Positions 57,906 to 64,000 of a stretch of 64,000 nucleotides of DNA are shown in pieces. Each line of letters opens with the position of its first letter. Position 1 is the first letter of the stretch. The notes below the pieces were generated by a model. The model saw only the letters and a list, made by a program, of their open reading frames with translations. It made no database searches and was not told where the DNA came from. Made by a program: the position numbers and the translations under genes. Origin of the DNA: Apiospora phragmitis (taxonomy: Eukaryota > Ascomycota > Sordariomycetes > Amphisphaeriales > Apiosporaceae); contig JAQQWL010000008.1 of NCBI GenBank assembly GCA_038363925.1, forward strand, positions 1,116,001 through 1,180,000. The letters run 5' to 3'.

Positions 57906-58723
57906 CTATCCTCGATAGAAGACACCCCCTATCTCCATTCTCCGGCCTGGTGGGAGCCAAACCACCTGCGCCCCCGACACCTCGCTACGGCTGCTCCCCC
58001 ACCCACGGTTCCCACCCTCTTTTACTTCCTGCTCGGGGATGTCCTTGCCGTCGCGGTCCAGCCACCACCCCGTACCCTGCACAATATGGAACCCCAGTGC
58101 CTCGTTGGTGTAGAATCTCATTCCCCGCGCTTCGCCGGCCGTCAATACAGGCACACCCTCCGCCGTGCCCTGCTCGAGCCCCCGGCGCACGAGCAGCGTC
58201 CCGATCCCGCGGCCCTGGTGGGAAGCATGCACGGCCAACCCCTGCAGAGAGTAACGGGGGTAGAACCGGACGGGACTCGTGCGGGATAGACGCCCTCGTA
58301 CGCGCGCGATGGCGTCGGCACGGGCCTTGTCTGGCTCTATCAACTGCAGTACTCCTCCAACGCCGTCGTCTTGTTTTTCCGCTTCTTCTTCGGCATCCAG
58401 TTTTAGGGGAGGCTCGGACATCGCCGCGCGGTGTTGTAGAGAGCCCGGGTCGTCCGGGCTTGGCGCTCGCCGCACCCAGCTACTGAACCCCACGACCTCG
58501 GTGCCTGCGAGGACGGCGAGCCGCGTCAGGCTGGTGGGGTCTTGTAAGAGCCCCGGACCCAGGTTTGGTGCGTTGGGCGGAGCACTTCCGGGCGATCCGA
58601 AAGCCCGGGGTATTGATACACGGTGGCGTCGTCCGGGGCTGAGATCAGCAGGTCGACTATGGAGACGAGGTCGGTTGCCTGGGCTAGGCGGACCTCGAGG
58701 CCCGGAGGTGGTGAGACAGGCAT
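57906..58723 (-). CDS. GNAT-family N-acetyltransferase
   Basis: Acetyl-CoA-dependent acyltransferase of the fungal GNAT group. The start at 58723 reads MPVSPPPGLEVRLAQATDLV, then SIVDLLISAPDDATVYQYPG. The frame breaks near 58551, where one G appears missing from a G-run (on the coding strand), and resumes as LLQDPTSLTRLAVLAGTEVV, GFSSWVRRAP. The acetyl-CoA motif A is LQGLAVHASHQGRGIGTLLV, the Q/R-x-x-G-x-G/A signature, followed by YTNEALGFHIVQGTGWWLDR (motif B). About 270 aa when read through. It ends at 57906 close to the HET-domain gene's 3' end (convergent). The acceptor substrate is unknown. Confidence 0.82.
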
Positions 58724-59426
58724 ATTGGAGCGGTTGTATGTCGCATAGTGTAACTTGGCTATGCCTCAGGTTCTTGCAAATCTATTGTTGTATGATGGCA
58801 CGGTTATGGTCATGTAAGCAGTAAAACAGAAGTGACTCGAATGGAAACGCATGCTGCATTGCGCCATTCCTCTTACGTCGAAGGCGCATTGGATGGACGT
58901 GAACCTTGATTGGCTCGAGATATTATGGGGCGTAAGACTCGAAGGTACCTGCTCATAAACACGGATCTTGCCAACACATTCGGAGTAGGAGGATCGTCGA
59001 ATACGTGAAAGGAGCACAGCCATCGCGATGCAGTCACCGGGAATCGCTTTGCCAGGAGTGGATGAAGTTTTGGTCAATCAAATATGAGAGCATTGTCTTA
59101 GGGACTGCAGTTCTAAATACCAATTACAGAGAGGCCCGCGAAAATGCACTTCTGCTATCCTCGCATCATCTGACCTCCTACCGACCAAGTGAGGCGGACA
59201 GACAAGCGAATATAGATACTTTCATTGCACCATCCCACCTAAACTACTTTCTTCGCGTTCTTGTCCACAGTACTACCCAAGAAACATGAATGGGGAAATT
59301 GCGCTGTTCAAAAGGGGCACACAATATCGTGTGTTGTCATCGTCTAGTTATCTAGTTAGTTTGCCTGAAGGACCACGCTTCTGTGATCATTGTTTTTCAT
59401 ACCTACCATTCAGGTCTCACCTCAAC
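58724..59426. other. Divergent intergenic region
   Basis: Promoters of the GNAT gene (-) and the first O-methyltransferase (+). No gene seen; a plus frame at 59005-59289 is unrecognised. Confidence 0.5.
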
Positions 59427-60579
59427 ATGACTACTAGCCACTCATCTCTCACGCAGCTGGCGGGACAGCTCCTGGAAAGGGCAAAGACATTGGATGCATA
59501 CATCCAGAATCAAGGCCTACCTCCGGTATCGTTTGAGAACGATTCGCTGGCCGAACTACCTCTAGAACCCGAAGAGGTCTGCAATAGCGTGGTTGATCTC
59601 GCCCGGGATATGAAGACGCTTGCTCAAGGGCCAAATGGTGGACTATTCGAGCTGTTCTTCGGTACGCACGCCTTTTGTTATTACCAAACAAGCCCCAGTG
59701 GTCTATCAACTTAATGGCTATAGTGACACGAATACCGATGATAGTTCAATGACCTGGCCAATTGCCATTTCATGTACCACTATGATGTGCTCGATAGCGA
59801 CATCTTTTACGCCGACCTGGCTAGGGCTGTGGGAACCGACGAGGTTCTGCTGCAGCGCATAGTCCGCGTAGCTATGATGCAACGCATCTTCATCGAGACG
59901 AGTGATGGACGAGTCCAGCACTCAGCGAAATCGAGGATGCTGAAGGAGGACCCCGGCGCCAGAGATTCATGCGGCTTCTTCATGGAAGAGCTGTTTGTAA
60001 GTGTGGCTTGGCTTGCCTTTGTGTGTTTCCCAAGAACGTCGTATAGCTGTTTCTTCCTTCAAACATTTCAGTGCTTCAACAGCGGCTAATCAGAAGTGCG
60101 GTGGAAACTGAAATAACAGCCCGCATCGACCAAGTTCGTCAAGTCGCTGGAAAAGTACCACGCATCAGGCGAGCCGACTGAAACGGCCTTCAACCTGGCC
60201 GTCAACACGAGCCGGTCCATCTACCTGGAGCTCGAGGAGGTCCCGGAGCGCGCCCGTCGATTTGGGGCGCTCATGCACTGGATGTCGCAGGACGGCCGCT
60301 TGTCCAACGAGCACCTGCTCCGCAGCTTCGACGGGGCCAAGTTCGGCGGTAACGGCGCTAGGCCCCCTGCCGTCATGGTCGTTGTCGGGGGCGGCCACGG
60401 CGCCGTGTTCATCGCGCCTGGCCGTCGCTACGCACCACATGCACAACTGGTCGGAAAAGTACGCGGTACGCATCCTGCGCGCGCTGGTACCCGCGCTGAA
60501 GGAAGGGGCCCTGATCCTTGTCTACGAGTTCCTTCCTGGCGACGCGTCAGTTACGGTATGGTGCAAGAAGCATTTGTAA
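59427..60579 (+). pseudogene. O-methyltransferase, internally deleted
   Basis: SAM-dependent O-methyltransferase of the fungal secondary-metabolite type. Exon 1 from 59427 (MTTSHSSLTQLAGQLLERAK); a second part FNDLANCHFMYHYDVLDSDI through EDPGARDSCGFFMEELF; a third part from about 60121 (PASTKFVKSLEKYHASGEPT, ETAFNLAVNTSRSIYLELEE). The SAM site reads VVVGGGHGAVFIA, with Val for the usual Asp of VDVGGG. Directly after it the frame shifts into MHNWSEKYAVRILRALVPAL, so the segment of about 60 residues between the SAM site and the catalytic-His motif is lost. The C-terminus is cut short after LILVYEFLPGD. The first splice is also out of phase. It cannot encode a normal enzyme. It lies about 2 kb before a related, more complete copy. 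Confidence 0.75.
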
Positions 60580-61699
60580 TAAGTTCCCTATCCACGATAC
60601 CTGCCCGTTGGTACAGGGTAGATATATCCCTCAATCCAGTTGCCTTCCCCCGTTGAACTGCCTGAATCTATCATAAACGATATGCGAGCAAAATGGAACA
60701 GCAGCTGACTAGTGCTTGACAATTCACCTGCAACATGGACATGATCTCAGCTATAGGCACTAATTCGGTCGAGAGAACTGATTCCCATTGGAGGAGATTG
60801 TTGAGTCGGTCGATAGCCGCTTCGAATGTCTCGGCACTACAACAGCCGAGGGGAGCGTCATTTCCCTGATCCAAGCGATGTTCGTGAAGGGCAGACTAGG
60901 GTAATTGAAATAGTAGTCAGGGAGTATGTTATTAATTGCAAGGTAAGTTGAGGTATCGTATGTATGTGTTCTTGCCCAAGTAAAATACTTATGAGAACCG
61001 CCTGAATGCTTCGGGGGATTACGGTTTTCTTGGTCAATATGAGGTCGCCCCCTTTTCCCCTTTTAACTCTACCCCTCCCGCATTGAAACGCACGTACTGT
61101 CGAACCAACCGAATGAGATGGCTGCTAGTTTCGGGTCTTTTCTCACATCGCCCAAACGCGTAATCGTAATTTTTATTAAAATATTTTGACTGTGTTGATT
61201 GTGTTGGCTGTGTGAGAGGTAGCCTGGGCATGCCCCACGCGCTGGTAATCGCCAGCGCCGTCGAGGACGTCTTCAGCGGATGCAAACCTAAAGGAGCGCA
61301 TGGCCACGAGCTGCACGAGAACAAGCACGAGCGACGTGACCCAGGCTGATCTACGAACACGCGATTTGTCCCATTGTCTCAACACGGCGTTTGAGTTCAA
61401 GTCTGGTCGTGGAGAGTGTTTCAGGAAGTATGGACGATATTAAACCCTATCAATCAGCCGCCGACCTCTACCACTCCAGAAAAAACATCCCAAGAGTTGT
61501 GCAAACCCCGTTTCAAGCTTTGGCCTGTAGTGGAAGTTAAATCGCCCAACCACATGAATGCCTCGGTCTTCCGAGGGGGACATATTCCAAAGACAAATGC
61601 TCTTCCTGCTTCCTCCCATTCGCATTCTCTTAAGGAAAGTACACCAAATTTGATACTATATTGCAGATTGCCTACTTATAATATAATTATACTGCAATT
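60580..61699. other. Intergenic
   Basis: No supportable gene. Overlapping minus frames at 61034-61400 are unrecognised, though one has a hydrophobic segment (WVTSLVLVLVQLVAM). Confidence 0.45.
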
Positions 61700-63171
61700 A
61701 TGGGATCCCTTGCGGCTGGTAACGATCTAATTGTCGAGGCCGAGGAGCTCCTGGCGGCCTTGAAGAGCCAACAGCCCCTGACGAGGGAGAGTCGCGCAGC
61801 TCTCCTGCGGCAGGTCGACAAGCTTCGATGCGGCCTACAGGGGCCAGCGGACGCCATGAGATTCCAGGGCACTTTCGTAAGCTTGTTCTTGTTTTGTTTT
61901 GGCTCTACAGACTGATTGCCGAGCAGAGAGTGGCTAATAATTGCCCCAAAGAATATGTTCACCGCCGCGATGAACGCGTTGGTGGAGCACCGAGTGTTTG
62001 ATCTGGTGCCACTGGACGGGACCATCGGACTGAACGAGCTGGCGTCCAAGATAGGCTGGGAGCCCACAGTCCTCGCCCGCTTTGTCAATGTCGTGCTTAT
62101 CCAGGGGATTTTCGAAGAGCCGGAGCCCAGAGTCTATAAGCATAGTGCATCGTCAACGGCCTTCCGCGACGATGCCTTGCGGTCTTACTACCGGATCGGG
62201 TAAGCACCCCATTTCAAGCAACTTTAAACCTTGATGTGGCCTCGCTCTGATAGGCCCCGTTCTCAAAAGCTCGTGGAGTGTACCCTCCTGGTGGAAGGTA
62301 CGTTTGTTCCCTGCCACTGCCCATGAAGTGGAAGGTTAGCTGACACCAGCAAGGTGTCGGACTATCTGAAGACCCACGCCCCCGAAGATGTGTATGACCC
62401 CCTGAAGTCGCCATTTTCCTACGCGTGCGGCGCCGAGGGCAAGACGTACTATCAGCTGCTCGAGGAGGACCCGGCGTTCTCGGATGTCTGGCACAAGGGC
62501 ATGGCGCAAGCGGCGCCCTTCAACCCGGTACTGGGCATGTTTCCGTTCCGCGACATGAAGGAGGCCGTCGAGACCGCGCCCGATCGCGCTTTTGTCGTGG
62601 ACGTGGGCGGTGGCCGCGGGAACGCGATGATCGACATGATGCAGGAGTGCGGCGGCAGCTTTGGCGCCCCCATGGTCTTGCAGGATATGAAGGAGGTGCT
62701 GGAGGGCGAGGACCCCGTACGGATCGAGGGTATAGAAGTTATGCCGCACGACTTTCACAATGAACAGCCTGTCAAGAGTAAGTGCGCTCCTACCTTCGGA
62801 GTCCCTTCGTGGAATCTAATGGAAGAATGAATTGCCACACTACAGATGCGCACATCTATTACCTGCGGAAGGTAATGCACAACTACTACGACGACAAGTG
62901 CCGGGCCATCCTGCGTCCCATAGTCGAAGCCATGGGTCCGGACTCGCGTTTGCTTATCGGCGACTTGATCCTACCCGAGTCAGCCCGACCAGGAAATGAC
63001 GTGCTCCCGTTCTGCTCGGACCTACGAATGCTGATGATCGGCGGGACCGAGAGATCGGAAGCCCAATGGAAGCAGCTGTTGGAGAGCGCCGGGTTGGTCA
63101 TTGTGAAGATCTGGAGATTGCCTGGGGCGCCCCACGAGGCTACGATCGAGACTAGGCTCAGGGGTAATTAA
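61700..63171 (+). CDS. SAM-dependent O-methyltransferase
   Basis: Methylates a hydroxyl on a small molecule; the substrate is unknown. Proposed exons: 61700-61876, 61952-62199, 62254-62297, 62350-62777 and 62846-63171. The N-terminal dimerisation part reads MFTAAMNALVEHRVFDLVPL and LNELASKIGWEPTVLARFVN. Then DYLKTHAPEDVYDPLKSPF and GAEGKTYYQLLEEDPAF. The SAM site is FVVDVGGGRGNAMIDMM with the acidic motif QDMKEVLEG. The catalytic His is in LRKVMHNYYDDKCRAILRP, and the C-terminus is GLVIVKIWRLPGAPHEATIE. All junctions are in phase except exon 2 to 3, where one base appears lost (APFSKARGVYPPGG is the expected reading of exon 3). About 400 aa. It probably functions, unlike its upstream neighbour. 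Confidence 0.82.
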
Positions 63172-63322
63172 CTAGCCCCCTGAATCCTGCGGACTTCACG
63201 AGATTGGAGTCCTTACGTACGACAATGACTCCAGAACAAATTGGGCTACATATGTGAACTACCAGTTGTATTTCAATTTCCAATCGTCAATAGCCATGAC
63301 ACCTTCCTACACAAACCCCCTA

Positions 63323-64000
63323 CTAGCTGCGACTGTCCGCGAGCAGCAGCTCCGCAACAGGTCCGTAGAATGCCTCGTCTAGACCGAGACTCAGCAGCCT
63401 ACTTGCTTTCACAGTAGTGGGCTGCTTCGACTCGATAATCTCCCACAACCTATCTTTAGTATAGAAGTCGGTTTGAAAGTCGTTGATCAGTTGACTTAAT
63501 GAAGGACGAGGGTCGATAACGCTGAGTTGAGGATTGGGACCCACGTCGACGGTGATCTCGCTTGTCGCACTCGATAAGGCCGGGACCTCTGCAACGGTGC
63601 TGTAAAGATGACCTGATCGCGAAATGGCCTTGTGGCCGTGTGACTCGGGAACGGAGGATCCTTCGCCGTCGATCCGGACTTGGACGCTCGCAATATCCGC
63701 CGAGACAAACCGGAAGGTCCACTTCTTGCCCCCGCTCCGGGCCGTCAGCCGCCCGGCCGCTTGGTCGAACCGGATAGGGATGGTACGCAAAGACGTGTCG
63801 TTGCTATCCGCTGGTGTTGCTGCTGCCCCTTGCTCACGATCATCCCGCATGTCTTCTACTACGTCGAACCGGCCATCGCGGCCTACGACAATGAGGACTT
63901 CGAACCCTGGGGGGTTCCGGCACCCGTTCGCCGGCACCTTCTCCTGGTCCAGGGAAATGATGGAGCCTTCAGGGGCAAGCACAGGGATGTGGTCCAGTGG
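63323..64000 (-). CDS. GH31 glycoside hydrolase, C-terminal part (runs off the window)
   Basis: The minus frame is open to the window edge at 64000 and ends with a TAG at 63323-63325, so only the last ~225 residues are present. It reads HIPVLAPEGSIISLDQEKVP, then ANGCRNPPGFEVLIVVGRDG and RFDVVEDMRDD, the C-terminal beta-domain of fungal GH31 alpha-glucosidase/alpha-xylosidase proteins, then a beta-rich accessory region (LTARSGGKKWTFRFVSADIA) ending VAELLLADSRS. The catalytic barrel would lie beyond 64000. No frame break is seen in this part. Substrate specificity cannot be told from the C-terminus. Confidence 0.75.
   Translation of the reverse strand, partial: PLDHIPVLAPEGSIISLDQEKVPANGCRNPPGFEVLIVVGRDGRFDVVEDMRDDREQGAAATPADSNDTSLRTIPIRFDQAAGRLTARSGGKKWTFRFVSADIASVQVRIDGEGSSVPESHGHKAISRSGHLYSTVAEVPALSSATSEITVDVGPNPQLSVIDPRPSLSQLINDFQTDFYTKDRLWEIIESKQPTTVKASRLLSLGLDEAFYGPVAELLLADSRS

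Noticed and set aside
1..64000. CRISPR arrays, operons or prokaryotic insertion sequences
   Set aside because: None seen; introns and gene families show fungal nuclear DNA.

Overview
The window is nuclear DNA of a filamentous ascomycete (Pezizomycotina). The support is short spliced introns (mostly 45-100 nt, GTANGT...YAG), a HET-domain gene, a fungal DUF1996 secreted protein, a rhodopsin-like membrane protein, a Zn2Cys6-type regulator remnant, GMC and MDR oxidoreductases, and a Fot1/pogo DNA transposon eroded by C-to-T changes as expected from RIP. The class cannot be fixed from the sequence.

Layout. 0.3-12.5 kb is a conserved block: an MFS exporter (+), a long IQGAP/RasGAP cytokinesis protein (-) and, divergently, IMP dehydrogenase (+). 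13-41 kb is gene-poor accessory DNA. It holds an aldo-keto reductase fragment, a rhodopsin-like membrane protein, a DUF1996 secreted protein, the C-terminal part of a C6 regulator, a SnoaL-like gene split by a RIP-damaged Fot1-like transposon, an MDR oxidoreductase, a small Cys-rich secreted protein, an RPEL-repeat protein, a GMC oxidoreductase, an uncharacterised 190-aa protein and a shattered short-chain dehydrogenase. 42-54 kb is conserved again: a hexose transporter, Nbs1, a cytochrome b5-domain membrane protein and a long low-complexity coiled-coil protein. 55-64 kb has an intron-containing tRNA-Pro, a HET-domain protein, a GNAT acetyltransferase, two O-methyltransferases (the first broken) and the C-terminal end of a GH31 glycosidase running off the window.

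The accessory genes (AKR, SDR, MDR reductase, SnoaL-like, GMC oxidoreductase, C6 regulator) are the tailoring repertoire of a fungal secondary-metabolite cluster. No PKS, NRPS, terpene or DMATS backbone gene is visible, so I read this as a decayed or scattered cluster, as an inference only.

Two cautions. Many conserved genes, including IMPDH and IQGAP, carry single-base frame breaks, mostly one base missing from a short homopolymer; I think most are uncorrected sequencing indels. Four other genes or remnants carry nonsense codons (TAG/TAA), each reachable by one CpA-to-TpA change. I found no convincing wholly new system. The best-resolved event is the transposon in the SnoaL-like gene: both TIRs, the TA target duplication and both halves of the host gene can be read.
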